Shown in pieces: positions 7,922-17,102 of a stretch of DNA of 64,000 nucleotides (within the stretch, counting starts at the first letter, position 1; every line of letters begins with the position of its first letter). Origin of the DNA: Alistipes sp. (GTDB lineage: Bacteria; Bacteroidota; Bacteroidia; Bacteroidales; Rikenellaceae). The stretch covers positions 1 to 64,000 of the forward strand of contig JAFYQI010000007.1 in the NCBI GenBank assembly GCA_017547175.1, given 5' to 3'. A model generated the notes under the pieces. The model ran no database searches. It was not told the origin of the DNA and saw only the letters and a program-made list of their open reading frames with translations. The translations under genes and the position numbers were made by a program.

Positions 7922-9073
7922 TTAGTCACGTTTTTTCAAGCGCACCAATACCGGCAAATGGTCTGAGTGCGGTATCGAGGGGACCTCGTAGGAGAGGGTC
8001 TCAAACTCATCGGACGAAAGCACATAGTCGATTCGCAACGCATCGAAGAATCCTCGGAACGTATGCGACGACCCCTCTCCTGCCTCAGCAAAAGCATCGT
8101 TCAAACCACGTGCCAAACGGCGATAGGTATATGAAAAGGGGGTATCATTAAAGTCGCCACAGACAATACGCAGGCGAGGCGCGAGCGAATCGATGTGTGC
8201 TCGAATCGTATCGGCCTCATCGGCACGCACAACGCAATTGTCGTGAAAACGACTCACAATACTGCGCAACTTCTCCTCGCGAGCCGTATCGAGCAGATAC
8301 TCATGGCCGGTCAGATAGGCATTATCAACCGCCGTAATGCCGGTCGACTGGAGGTGGTTATTCACAACGCGTACCGTATCGTCACGCACCAACAAATCGG
8401 CCCATATCGAAGCCGTGGGGCGCATAATCACCCCCGAGCGCAACACCTTATAGCGCGACAATATGGCCTGTCTGTGCCACACGCCGTCTCCGGCGTCAAA
8501 CTGCACGTTGTGATACTCCTCCATGAGGCGCATCATACGTTCCGATTTCTCGGCCAAGGCGGGATAATACTCCTGCAGGCAGACAATATCGGGATTGACA
8601 CGCTCCAGGAAAGCCGCCACACTATCGGCCGAATTTTCACCCGCGTCGTTGTAAAAGAATCGAACATTGTAAGACAACACCTTAAAGGCCTGCCTGTCAT
8701 AACGGAAATTCTTGTCGTACTTGCGTTGCAGTTCGGCACGATGCGCGTCGGGGCGCCAAAAGAGCGACACCGAAGAGAGACCTATAACGAGGGCACACCC
8801 CATCACCAACGCCCGCTTCAACCGCCAGCGTACCACCCAGTAAAGGGCCAACACCAAGATCAAGAGATAGAGCCACGGCACCACAAGCCCCAGCATCGGA
8901 AGTGACCAGGTGTATTCGGGGTCGATGCGAGCCACCACAAGGGCCGTCAGCAACATGACAAAGACCAAGCCCGAAAGCAGCGTCAGCACCAGATCGACAA
9001 GCAACATCACGAGGCTCGGTCGTCCGCCCCCTTTATGGCCTCCGTAGTCGGTATAGTAGGTTTCATTAGCCAT
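7922..9073 (-). CDS. Membrane-anchored endonuclease/exonuclease/phosphatase-family protein
   Basis: The 383-residue protein has three N-terminal membrane segments (about 21-48, 58-80, 88-106) and a C-terminal EEP-fold catalytic domain. EEP motifs are visible in order: SYNVRFF (134-140), LQEYYP (166-171, metal-binding Glu), NNHLQ, GDFNDTPFSY and HSDHLP (369-374, catalytic His). Such proteins hydrolyse phosphodiesters or phosphomonoesters of nucleic acids, lipids or sugars; the substrate cannot be read here. It lies 15 bp after the rhomboid gene, the common Bacteroidetes pairing, so both probably work at the inner membrane. Confidence 0.92.
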   Translation of the reverse strand: MANETYYTDYGGHKGGGRPSLVMLLVDLVLTLLSGLVFVMLLTALVVARIDPEYTWSLPMLGLVVPWLYLLILVLALYWVVRWRLKRALVMGCALVIGLSSVSLFWRPDAHRAELQRKYDKNFRYDRQAFKVLSYNVRFFYNDAGENSADSVAAFLERVNPDIVCLQEYYPALAEKSERMMRLMEEYHNVQFDAGDGVWHRQAILSRYKVLRSGVIMRPTASIWADLLVRDDTVRVVNNHLQSTGITAVDNAYLTGHEYLLDTAREEKLRSIVSRFHDNCVVRADEADTIRAHIDSLAPRLRIVCGDFNDTPFSYTYRRLARGLNDAFAEAGEGSSHTFRGFFDALRIDYVLSSDEFETLSYEVPSIPHSDHLPVLVRLKKRD

Positions 9074-9088
9074 GTCTGCAGGTGGGTT

Positions 9089-9691
9089 TTAATAGTAAAT
9101 CTCGCCTCGCTTTTTCCAATAATAGAGCAGAGCCCATCCCCACAGCATACCGCCCACATGGGCAAAATGGGCCACCTGACCCACGCCACGCCATCCCAGG
9201 AAGAGTTCGATGACGGCATAAATAATCACAAACCATTTGGCCTTCATCGGGATTGGTGGGATAAGCAACATAATCGTTGCGTTGGGATGCATCACGCCAA
9301 AGGCCAACAACAAACCCATCACGGCACCCGATGCACCCACCAGGTAGAGCGGCAACTCACCCGCCAGCCATGCCACACCATACTGCACCAAAGCGGCACC
9401 GACGCCACAAGCGATGTAGTAGATCAGGAAACGTTGTGACCCCAACTCATATTCGAGTGTGCGACCAAACATCCACAATGCAAACATATTGAAGAAAAGA
9501 TGCTCCAAATTGGCATGTAGGAACATGTAGGTAATGTACTGATAGGTGTGGAACCACGGGGTTCCCAGCGAAAGAGCACCCCACTCGGTAAGCGTGCTAC
9601 CAATGGGCAGGAGTGCTTTGGCCATATAGACCAAAATATTGATGATCAGCAGGTTTTTTACAACCGGCGGCATTTTCGAATAGGGATTCAT
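9089..9691 (-). CDS. Rhomboid-family intramembrane serine protease
   Basis: Rhomboids cut substrate proteins within the membrane. The 200-residue protein has the six-helix layout with catalytic Ser121 in GASGAVMG (119-126) and His178 in HVGG, plus the family segment HANLEHLFFNMFALWMFG. It is full length. It starts 37 bp after mutL and precedes the EEP gene by 15 bp. The substrate is unknown. Confidence 0.95.
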   Translation of the reverse strand: MNPYSKMPPVVKNLLIINILVYMAKALLPIGSTLTEWGALSLGTPWFHTYQYITYMFLHANLEHLFFNMFALWMFGRTLEYELGSQRFLIYYIACGVGAALVQYGVAWLAGELPLYLVGASGAVMGLLLAFGVMHPNATIMLLIPPIPMKAKWFVIIYAVIELFLGWRGVGQVAHFAHVGGMLWGWALLYYWKKRGEIYY

Positions 9692-9728
9692 GCAGGCTGT
9701 TTTTGCAAAAATAAGTGTTTTTGTTCAA

Positions 9729-11714
9729 TTATCCCAACAGTGTACGCAACTGTTCGGTAGTCAATTCCGTCATCACACGTTTACCCGACGGCGTGAAGCT
9801 AAATTCGGGTGAGGCTGCCAACCGATCGAGTAACGCCTGCAGTTGGTCATCACCCAATCGCTTTGCAAGGCGTCGTGCTCCACCCACGGCCAACACCTCG
9901 GCCGTACGCTTCCGACAACGGTCCGTAGTCAGTCCCGGCTCGGCAAAGAGCCCCACCAACTCATACAGAACGCCATCCAACTCTTCGACCCCCATATCGG
10001 CAGGAAGACCGCACACTGCGACATGCTCTTCGTCGCCAAATTTCAGATCGAAACCCAACGCCGCCAACTCCACCTCATGTTCGAGCAACAATTCATACTC
10101 CTGCTTCGAGAGAATCACCTCCTCGGGAAAGAGCAACTGTTGGCTCGGACGAGTTGTAGTCGGATTTTGGCGGATATAATCGTCGTAGAGCACACGTTCG
10201 GTGGCACGTCGCAGATCGAGTAACATCAAACGACTGTCAAGCATTGCTACGGCCATCGAACCACCGACCTCCATCGGGTGATGAAACGCGGGCTGCTCAA
10301 CCAACTGCAACCGCTGCTGCTCAATTGCCGGGGAGGCAACTTCTACCAGATCCTCCTCTTCGAAGGTTGCCGTACGGAACTCGGATTGACCGCTCGGTAA
10401 CTCCACCGACACACCTGTGGAGCAGAAATCATCGAACTCCTCGTTCGATGCAAAAGGCATTGGAGAACGATAACCACCTCGCGGCGAGGAGGCGACCTGA
10501 AAGCTGCTATCTTCGACACGCGGAGCGTTGCTGCCACCGTCATAGGGGACATCAAAGCCGCGATAGTCGTAGTTCGGATCGGGTGCCGACGGGTCGATAT
10601 AACTCTCACTGAAAGGATTATAATCAGGATTTTGCACCGCTACAGGCTCCTCATAGCAGACATCGCGCTTCAACACCGGAATATCGACATTTCGATCCGC
10701 GTCGAAATCCATCATCGGCACTGCACCCGATTTGGCAAGGGTCTCGCGCACTGCTGCATTGACAATCTGCCAAACGGCCTCCTCATCGGCAAACTTCACC
10801 TCGGTCTTTTGGGGGTGAATATTGACATCGATACGCGAAGGATCGATCTCCAAGAAGAGGAAATAGGAGGGTTGCGTGGTCGAAGGGATCAACTTCTCGT
10901 AGCCTCGCAACAGGGCGCTGACCAAATAGGGCGACTTGAAGTAACGCCCGTTGACAAAGAGATATTGATCCTGATTACGCTGTTTTGCAGCAGCCGGTCG
11001 ACCGATGTATCCCTTTACCGAGGCGATCGAAGTCGAGGCATCGACCTCCAGCAGATTCTGCTTGATCGAGCGACCCACCAGATCCACAATGCGATTGGCC
11101 AGCGAAGCTGCCGGCAACTGATAGAGCGGAGCATCGTTGGCATAGAGCTCGAAGGCCACCTCGGGGTGGCAAAGGGCTACACGCTGAAATTCACACTTAA
11201 TCTGCTTGGCCGACGTAGTACTCTTTTCAAGGAATCGACGACGAGCCGGCACATTAAAAAAGAGGTTACGCACAAAGAATTGCGATCCCACGGGACAAGC
11301 CACGGCCTCCTGCGAGAGGAAGGCTCCACCGTGAATTGTGGTCATCGTACCCAACTCATCCTCGGCCTGTCGAGTGCGCAACTCAACCTGCGAAACGGCT
11401 GCAATCGAAGCCAAGGCTTCACCACGGAATCCAAAGGTATGGAGACGATAAATATCCTCTACAGAACGGATCTTCGAAGTGGCATGGCGATCAAAAGCCA
11501 AACGGGCATCGACAGCCGACATACCACAACCGTCATCCACAATCTGGATCAGCTCCTTACCGCCGTCACGGAAATTGACTTTGACACACGATGCACCGGC
11601 ATCGATAGCATTCTCCATCATCTCCTTAACGACCGACGAGGGGCGATTCACCACCTCACCGGCAGCGATCTGGTTGGCTACGACCTCGGGTAACAGTTGA
11701 ATTTTATCGGCCAT
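9729..11714 (-). CDS. mutL: DNA mismatch repair protein MutL
   Basis: MutL couples mismatch recognition by MutS to strand removal. The 661-residue protein has an intact N-terminal GHKL ATPase: MENAIDAG, DDGCGM and GFRGEALASI. A variable Pro/Ser/Glu-rich linker (about 345-460) leads to the C-terminal dimerisation domain. The endonuclease motif DQHA(X)2E(X)4E found in many bacterial MutLs reads DLRRATERVLYD here (about 500-511): the first Asp and the Glu remain, but Gln-His-Ala is replaced and the last Glu is Asp. The ACR-type Cys motif is also absent. Nicking activity is therefore doubtful. The gene follows a small membrane-protein gene by 18 bp. Confidence 0.97.
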   Translation of the reverse strand: MADKIQLLPEVVANQIAAGEVVNRPSSVVKEMMENAIDAGASCVKVNFRDGGKELIQIVDDGCGMSAVDARLAFDRHATSKIRSVEDIYRLHTFGFRGEALASIAAVSQVELRTRQAEDELGTMTTIHGGAFLSQEAVACPVGSQFFVRNLFFNVPARRRFLEKSTTSAKQIKCEFQRVALCHPEVAFELYANDAPLYQLPAASLANRIVDLVGRSIKQNLLEVDASTSIASVKGYIGRPAAAKQRNQDQYLFVNGRYFKSPYLVSALLRGYEKLIPSTTQPSYFLFLEIDPSRIDVNIHPQKTEVKFADEEAVWQIVNAAVRETLAKSGAVPMMDFDADRNVDIPVLKRDVCYEEPVAVQNPDYNPFSESYIDPSAPDPNYDYRGFDVPYDGGSNAPRVEDSSFQVASSPRGGYRSPMPFASNEEFDDFCSTGVSVELPSGQSEFRTATFEEEDLVEVASPAIEQQRLQLVEQPAFHHPMEVGGSMAVAMLDSRLMLLDLRRATERVLYDDYIRQNPTTTRPSQQLLFPEEVILSKQEYELLLEHEVELAALGFDLKFGDEEHVAVCGLPADMGVEELDGVLYELVGLFAEPGLTTDRCRKRTAEVLAVGGARRLAKRLGDDQLQALLDRLAASPEFSFTPSGKRVMTELTTEQLRTLLG

Positions 11715-11732
11715 CTTCCGTTTTGTTTGGGA

Positions 11733-12170
11733 TTATTCGGTATAGTCGTTAGGCACCACCGTAATGGGTTGCGCCTGCCACTCAACATCGCTGATACCGC
11801 TTTGATCAAGGCCATTTTTAGGCGCACGCTCGGTAGCCACCTGCTCGGTAGCAACATTACGTTTAGCTTGACGGAAGGCCTCTGCCACGCGCGGATAGAC
11901 AATCGAGATAAACATCAGTATCAGCGCCGCACCGATCATCATCTTCCAAATCGGGCGGTTGGGATTCTTTGACTCCGACGCACGGCGTGCATCACGAGCT
12001 TCGCGCTGGGTGCGGATGTATTTACCAGGCGTATATTCGCCCTCGTCATCGGATCGCTCGCCTCGCAACTCGGCACGACGCTGCTCGCGCTGCTCCTTTT
12101 CGGGATCAAAGTAGCGCGGAATGTAGTTGAAGCGATTCGCATGTCGCTTGTAGGGTGAAAAGAGACCCAT
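11733..12170 (-). CDS. Conserved Bacteroidetes single-pass membrane protein
   Basis: The 145-residue protein starts MGLFSPYKRHANRFNYIPRY, has a long charged N-terminal half rich in Arg and Glu, one membrane segment (about 75-92, MMIGAALILMFISIVYP) and a short tail. No enzymatic motif is visible. Similar proteins (RFNYxPRYYDPEKE) recur before mutL in Bacteroidetes as far as I recall; function is unknown to me. It lies between dnaJ (28 bp) and mutL (18 bp) and is probably co-transcribed. Confidence 0.8.
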   Translation of the reverse strand: MGLFSPYKRHANRFNYIPRYFDPEKEQREQRRAELRGERSDDEGEYTPGKYIRTQREARDARRASESKNPNRPIWKMMIGAALILMFISIVYPRVAEAFRQAKRNVATEQVATERAPKNGLDQSGISDVEWQAQPITVVPNDYTE

Positions 12171-12198
12171 GGTTTAATTCAAAATTTAGAATTCAAAA

Positions 12199-13356
12199 TT
12201 AACGGAAGAAGTTTTTCATGCGCTCAAAAATATTCTGGTTCTTCACCGACTCGGCCTTTTGGAACGAGGGGAGTTCGGCAAGCTGTTCTACCAACTTGCG
12301 CTCCTCCTTCGACAGACGATCGGGAATGGTGATATCGACCACTACCAATTCATCGCCACGGCCATAGCCATTTACATCAGGAAGACCCTTACCTCCCAGG
12401 CGCAGCACCTTACCGGCATGTGTACCCGGGGCAATCTTAATTTTAGCGCGACCATCAACAGTCGGTACCTCCACCGTACCACCCAGCAGGGCAGTCGTTA
12501 CGGTGATATTGAGATTGTGGATCAGGTCATTACCATCACGCAACAACTCGGGATGTGCCTCCTCTTCGATGAGCACCTGCAGATCCCCGCTCACGCCGCC
12601 GTGGCGCGCCGCATTACCCTTGCCCGATACGGTAAGCACCATTCCCTCACCAACACCGGCAGGGATCTTGATTTCGACCACCTCCTGACCACGCGTAGTA
12701 CCTTCGCCACCGCACTGATCACATTTAGCCGTGATAATTTTACCCTCACCACCACAGGTGGGGCAGACCGACTGCATCTGCATACGGCCAAAGAAGGAGT
12801 TCTGCATCGTCACCACATAACCCGAGCCGTTACAGGTCGAGCAGGTGCTGTACGACGAAGCGTCCTTAGCTCCTGTACCGCCGCACTTATCGCAGGCAAT
12901 GGTTTTATTGATCTTCAGTTTCTTGGTAACACCGGCTGCAATCTCCTCCAACGTGAGGTGTACCTTGATGCGAATATCCGAACCGCGATTGACCGTACGG
13001 CCACCGCCCGACGAACGGAATCCGCCACCGAAGTGGCCACCAAAGATATCGCCAAACTGCGAGAAGATATCTTCCATCGAGAAGCCGCCAAAGCCACCAC
13101 CAAAGCCACCGGCACCACTGGCCGCGCCACCCATACCGGCGTGACCGAACTGATCGTAACGGGCGCGCTTGTCGGGATTCGACAAGACATCATACGCCTC
13201 GGCAGCCTCCTTAAACTTCTCCTCGGCCTCTTTATCACCCGGATTTTTGTCGGGGTGATACTTAATCGCCGCTTTGCGATAGGCCTTCTTTATCTCATCG
13301 GCATTGGCATTCTTCTCGACGCCCAACACCTCGTAGTAGTCTCTCTTTTCTGCCAT
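12199..13356 (-). CDS. dnaJ: Chaperone protein DnaJ
   Basis: This Hsp40 co-chaperone stimulates DnaK ATPase. All domains of the 385-residue protein are present: J domain with HPD at 34-36, a Gly/Phe-rich linker (about 75-130), four zinc-binding repeats ([32 protein letters not shown]) and the C-terminal substrate-binding domain. It starts 4 bp after the grpE stop, the usual grpE-dnaJ operon. dnaK and hrcA are not in the window. Confidence 0.98.
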   Translation of the reverse strand: MAEKRDYYEVLGVEKNANADEIKKAYRKAAIKYHPDKNPGDKEAEEKFKEAAEAYDVLSNPDKRARYDQFGHAGMGGAASGAGGFGGGFGGFSMEDIFSQFGDIFGGHFGGGFRSSGGGRTVNRGSDIRIKVHLTLEEIAAGVTKKLKINKTIACDKCGGTGAKDASSYSTCSTCNGSGYVVTMQNSFFGRMQMQSVCPTCGGEGKIITAKCDQCGGEGTTRGQEVVEIKIPAGVGEGMVLTVSGKGNAARHGGVSGDLQVLIEEEAHPELLRDGNDLIHNLNITVTTALLGGTVEVPTVDGRAKIKIAPGTHAGKVLRLGGKGLPDVNGYGRGDELVVVDITIPDRLSKEERKLVEQLAELPSFQKAESVKNQNIFERMKNFFR

Positions 13357-13360
13357 CGTC

Positions 13361-13960
13361 TTACTCTCCTACGACCACTTTTGCGAAGCGCAACACACGC
13401 TCGCCCAAACGGTAACCCGTCTGTACGCAATCAATCACCAATCCCTGTTGCTCCTCACCGGCTGCAAAACGGGCTACGGCCTCGGCTACCTCCTCATCAA
13501 AGGGCTTACCAACCACCTCGATCTCGGCCACACCTCGCTGCTTGAGTGCCTCGGTGAACTTTTGAGCAATCAATTGCACACCCTGACGTACCGACTCCAC
13601 ATCGTCGGTCTTCATCATGGCCGCCACGGCACGCTCCACATCATCCTTCACGGGCAACATCGCCAACAACACATCCTTACCACCGGTCTCGACCAACTCC
13701 ATCTTCTCACGCAAGGTGCGCTTGCGGTAGTTGTCGAACTCAGCCTGCAGACGCAGGTATTTATCCTTCCACTCGGCAACCTCGGCAGCCAGTTTTACCA
13801 ATTCGTCTTCGGCTGCAGCCTCTGCCATTGTGTCAGTTGTAGTCGTTTCCTGGTCTGCCACATTGGCACAAGCATCGCCTTCGCACGCAGGGCAAGCCTC
13901 CGTTTCGGGGTTGTGATTCTCATCAGCAACCTCCTCATTATAAATCTTTTCCTTATTCAT
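13361..13960 (-). CDS. grpE: Nucleotide exchange factor GrpE
   Basis: GrpE releases ADP from DnaK. The 199-residue protein has an acidic, disordered N-terminus, a coiled-coil ([18 protein letters not shown]) and the C-terminal beta domain ending [22 protein letters not shown] at 13960 ([10 protein letters not shown]) is chosen; an upstream in-frame ATG at 13990 adds ten basic residues and is less likely. It directly precedes dnaJ. The 53-bp gap to the methylase gene holds only an imperfect -7-like element. Confidence 0.97.
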   Translation of the reverse strand: MNKEKIYNEEVADENHNPETEACPACEGDACANVADQETTTTDTMAEAAAEDELVKLAAEVAEWKDKYLRLQAEFDNYRKRTLREKMELVETGGKDVLLAMLPVKDDVERAVAAMMKTDDVESVRQGVQLIAQKFTEALKQRGVAEIEVVGKPFDEEVAEAVARFAAGEEQQGLVIDCVQTGYRLGERVLRFAKVVVGE

Positions 13961-14013
13961 ATCTCTATTTTTTCTTCGTTTCCACAACATAATATGCGCA
14001 AATTATATACCAA

Positions 14014-14727
14014 CTACCCGATAATCCAAATAGCCGGACGCTTGTTCAGTTCGGGCACCTTCGTCTTGCGCCATTCGCTGATGCGCATCGTGCGAATCCA
14101 CTCCGTAGGGGCGGTTATATCCATCGCAATCGTTAAACGAGTCTCCGCCTGCAAGGTTTGTAACAGTTCCTCGGCGAGTTTTTGATTGCGGTAAGGGGCT
14201 TCAATAAAGAGTTGCGACTGGTGCTCCTGCTGCGCGCGGCGTTCATAGAAGCGAATTGCCTTTTGACGCTCGGGACCTTTCACGGGCAGATAGCCGTTAA
14301 AGGCGAACGATTGACCATTAAGTCCTGACGCCATCACAGCCAGAATGATCGACGAAGGACCTACCAAAGGCACCACGCGAATCCCCTTTCGATGCGCCGC
14401 CTCAACAACCAATGCACCCGGATCGGCTACGCCCGGCACACCCGCCTCGGAGATCACACCCGCCGAACGACCCTCCAAAAGCGGAGCTATCATGCGTTCA
14501 ACAGCCTCTCCGGCCACCGTATGTTCGTTCAGCTCAACAAACTCCAACTCATCAATCTTCAAGCCCAAAGCGGCCTTCGACAAGAAACGACGCGCCGTAC
14601 GCACCTGCTCGACAATGAAATAGTCAAGCGACTGCATGATCGGTCGATTTGCCTCGGGCAACACCTCCCAAGGGGTTGTCTCGTCTGAGATCGGACACGG
14701 AATCAGATAGAGTGTTCCTTTCGCCAT
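14014..14727 (-). CDS. SAM-dependent methyltransferase, RsmI/tetrapyrrole-methylase family
   Basis: The 237-residue protein has the RsmI-type fold: N-terminal GTLYLIPCPISD, SEAGVPGVADPG for SAM binding, and VGPSSIILAVMASG. RsmI methylates C1402 of 16S rRNA; the N-terminal variant here (PCPISDETTPWEVLP) points to the Bacteroidetes-specific COG0313 paralog rather than RsmI itself, so the target is uncertain. The start directly abuts the murF-alr stop, implying translational coupling. Confidence 0.88.
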   Translation of the reverse strand: MAKGTLYLIPCPISDETTPWEVLPEANRPIMQSLDYFIVEQVRTARRFLSKAALGLKIDELEFVELNEHTVAGEAVERMIAPLLEGRSAGVISEAGVPGVADPGALVVEAAHRKGIRVVPLVGPSSIILAVMASGLNGQSFAFNGYLPVKGPERQKAIRFYERRAQQEHQSQLFIEAPYRNQKLAEELLQTLQAETRLTIAMDITAPTEWIRTMRISEWRKTKVPELNKRPAIWIIG

Positions 14728-17097
14728 CTACTCTTTGATATAAACTCGTTTAACACGCCCCGCAACGGAGGTAAGCACCTCGTAGGGGATTGTATCCAAC
14801 ACCTCGGCCATCGCCTGAGGATCATGGCCCTTCATCGGGGAGAAGACAACCGCTTCATCGCCCTCCTTGACCCCTTGAATATCGGTTACATCAATCATGC
14901 AACTATCCATACAGATCCGTCCGACGATCGGGGCTTTTTCTCCACCCACCAACATCGACCATCGACCACATCCGAGTTTGCGATCCAACCCGTCTGCATA
15001 GCCGATCGGCACGGTTGCCACCACCGAATCACGTGTCAGCACACCCTGACGGCCATAGCCGATCGTCGTACCCGCCACATGGTGTTTCAGTTGCACGATG
15101 CGGGTTTTGAGGGTCGACACCGGCTCCAACGCCTCCTCAACCGCCTCACCAAAGCCATACAGTCCCAGGCCTAAACGACACGCATCAAAGCGACTCTCGG
15201 CAAAGCGCCACATCGCAGCCGAGGCGGCCGCATGACGCATCACGGGATAACCCAACGCACGCTGAATATGCGTAGAGACACGGTCAAACAGGGCAATCTG
15301 CTCGCCCGTAAATGCATCCTGCGTCTGATCATCGGCACAACATAGATGGGTAAAGAGGGAAGCAACACGTAACTGAGGCAGTTGCTGTAATTGATCGATC
15401 AGGGCACTCGTTTCGTGCTCCTCAAAGCCCAAGCGATGCATCCCCGTATCGAGTTTCAGGTGAATCGGATAGTGCTTCTCACCTGCATGACTAACCGCAT
15501 CGGCAAAGCAGATCAACGAGTGCAGGCTGTAGATCTCAGGCTCCAAACGATAGGCTATCATCTGTTCAAAGCTGTCCGAATCGGCATTCAACACCACAAT
15601 CGGCATGCGAATACCTCGTTCGCGCAATAACACGCCTTCATCGGCAAAGGCTACGGCCAACATGGCCACACCTTGATGTTGCAGCATTTGAGCCACCTCA
15701 AAATCACCGGCCCCATAACTCGAAGCCTTGACCATGGCCATCATCTTGACACCCTCCCCCACGCGCGCACGAAAACGATTCAAATTGCGCACCATGGCAT
15801 CGAGATTTACCTCCAAAACCGTCGTATGACTCTTCTCCGAAAGGCTGTGAGCCAACTTCTCGAAGCGGAACGAACGGGCGCCCTTCAACAAGACCGCCGT
15901 ATCGGAGAGCGACAAGCGGCTCAATCCGGCCATGCAGCTGTCGGTCGTGGGATAAAACTCCTTTTCGCAGCTGAAATGGTCGGCAGCAGCGGCAATACGG
16001 CTACCGACACCGATCAGCCGATCAACGCCGGCACGTGCCACCATCGTGGCCACACGGCTATACAACACCTCATCGGCGAGATTGCTTTGTGTAATATCGG
16101 AAAGTATCAGTACACGCTTCCGTTCACCAGCCACCGAATGCAAGTAATCTAACGCCAACGTGAGCGAGTTCAGATCCAAATTATAGGCATCGTTGATCAA
16201 CAACGAACGATGAATACCCTCCTTCACCTCCAGGCGCATCGCCACCGAAGGGGTCGACGCAAACGATAGGTGAGGATAACCCATCACTGCCAGGAAGGCC
16301 TCAACCAATTGGGCATTGCGCTGCGACGCTTCGCTGCCGACCAAGGCTATAGACGGAGCCTCCATCGCGGCAGCATCGACCAACAGGCGATCGGCATAAC
16401 GCCCCATGATGCGATCTGCCAGCAGTTTATAGTGGCTGTGGAATATCACACGTCGCGACGATCGAGCCAAAAGCATCTTTTCACGCACCTTCTGCTCTAG
16501 ATCGACAAAATGCTCCTGATGAGCATCACCCAACGAGGTGAAGATCACCACATCGGGACGAATAATGCACTCCAGTCGTTCCATCTCACCAGGCTCCGAA
16601 ATACCGGCCTCAAAGATGGCGACCTGCTCATCACCCTCCAGCATCAAGACAGACAGCGGGACGCCAAGTTGCGAATTATAGCTCTTGGGCGAACGATAAA
16701 ATTTCACATCAGCCGGAATCGCTTCGGCAATCCACTCCTTAATCACTGTCTTGCCATTCGAGCCCGTAATGCCGACTACCGTACCGACAAAGAGTGCTCG
16801 ATGGTAGGCAGCCAACTGCTGCAATGCTTCGATCGCATGACGCACCACCACAGCACCCTGTCCCGCTTCAAGCGCAACATCATGCTCGACCATAAAGGCC
16901 TTCACGCCTCGATGACTCACATCACCAAGGTAATCGTGCGAATCGTGATTGGCACCATGCATGGCCACAAAAAGGGGTGCAGTACCCAATTCGCACGAAA
17001 GCGAACGGCTGTCCGTGGCCACCGAGCGCACCTCCAGGTCCTCACCCAGCAGGCGGCCTCCGGTAATGGCTGCTATTTGTGATAAACGGTATCTCAT
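14728..17097 (-). CDS. Bifunctional MurF ligase / alanine racemase
   Basis: The 789-residue fusion joins two peptidoglycan-precursor steps. Residues 1 to about 420 are MurF, which adds D-Ala-D-Ala to UDP-MurNAc-tripeptide, with ATP-binding TGSNGKT at 111-117. Residues about 425-789 are a PLP-dependent alanine racemase with the PLP lysine in MVKASSYGAG (Lys457) and the C-terminal segment VPIGYADGLDR. The racemase makes the D-Ala used for the MurF substrate. The fusion is known from Bacteroidetes. It starts 5 bp after mutS2 and abuts the methylase gene. Confidence 0.97.
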   Translation of the reverse strand: MRYRLSQIAAITGGRLLGEDLEVRSVATDSRSLSCELGTAPLFVAMHGANHDSHDYLGDVSHRGVKAFMVEHDVALEAGQGAVVVRHAIEALQQLAAYHRALFVGTVVGITGSNGKTVIKEWIAEAIPADVKFYRSPKSYNSQLGVPLSVLMLEGDEQVAIFEAGISEPGEMERLECIIRPDVVIFTSLGDAHQEHFVDLEQKVREKMLLARSSRRVIFHSHYKLLADRIMGRYADRLLVDAAAMEAPSIALVGSEASQRNAQLVEAFLAVMGYPHLSFASTPSVAMRLEVKEGIHRSLLINDAYNLDLNSLTLALDYLHSVAGERKRVLILSDITQSNLADEVLYSRVATMVARAGVDRLIGVGSRIAAAADHFSCEKEFYPTTDSCMAGLSRLSLSDTAVLLKGARSFRFEKLAHSLSEKSHTTVLEVNLDAMVRNLNRFRARVGEGVKMMAMVKASSYGAGDFEVAQMLQHQGVAMLAVAFADEGVLLRERGIRMPIVVLNADSDSFEQMIAYRLEPEIYSLHSLICFADAVSHAGEKHYPIHLKLDTGMHRLGFEEHETSALIDQLQQLPQLRVASLFTHLCCADDQTQDAFTGEQIALFDRVSTHIQRALGYPVMRHAAASAAMWRFAESRFDACRLGLGLYGFGEAVEEALEPVSTLKTRIVQLKHHVAGTTIGYGRQGVLTRDSVVATVPIGYADGLDRKLGCGRWSMLVGGEKAPIVGRICMDSCMIDVTDIQGVKEGDEAVVFSPMKGHDPQAMAEVLDTIPYEVLTSVAGRVKRVYIKE

Positions 17098-17102
17098 CTT
17101 CG

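Noticed and set aside
14014-14727. Plain RsmI
   Set aside because: The N-terminal motif and context fit the Bacteroidetes paralog of the family better, so no gene symbol was assigned.
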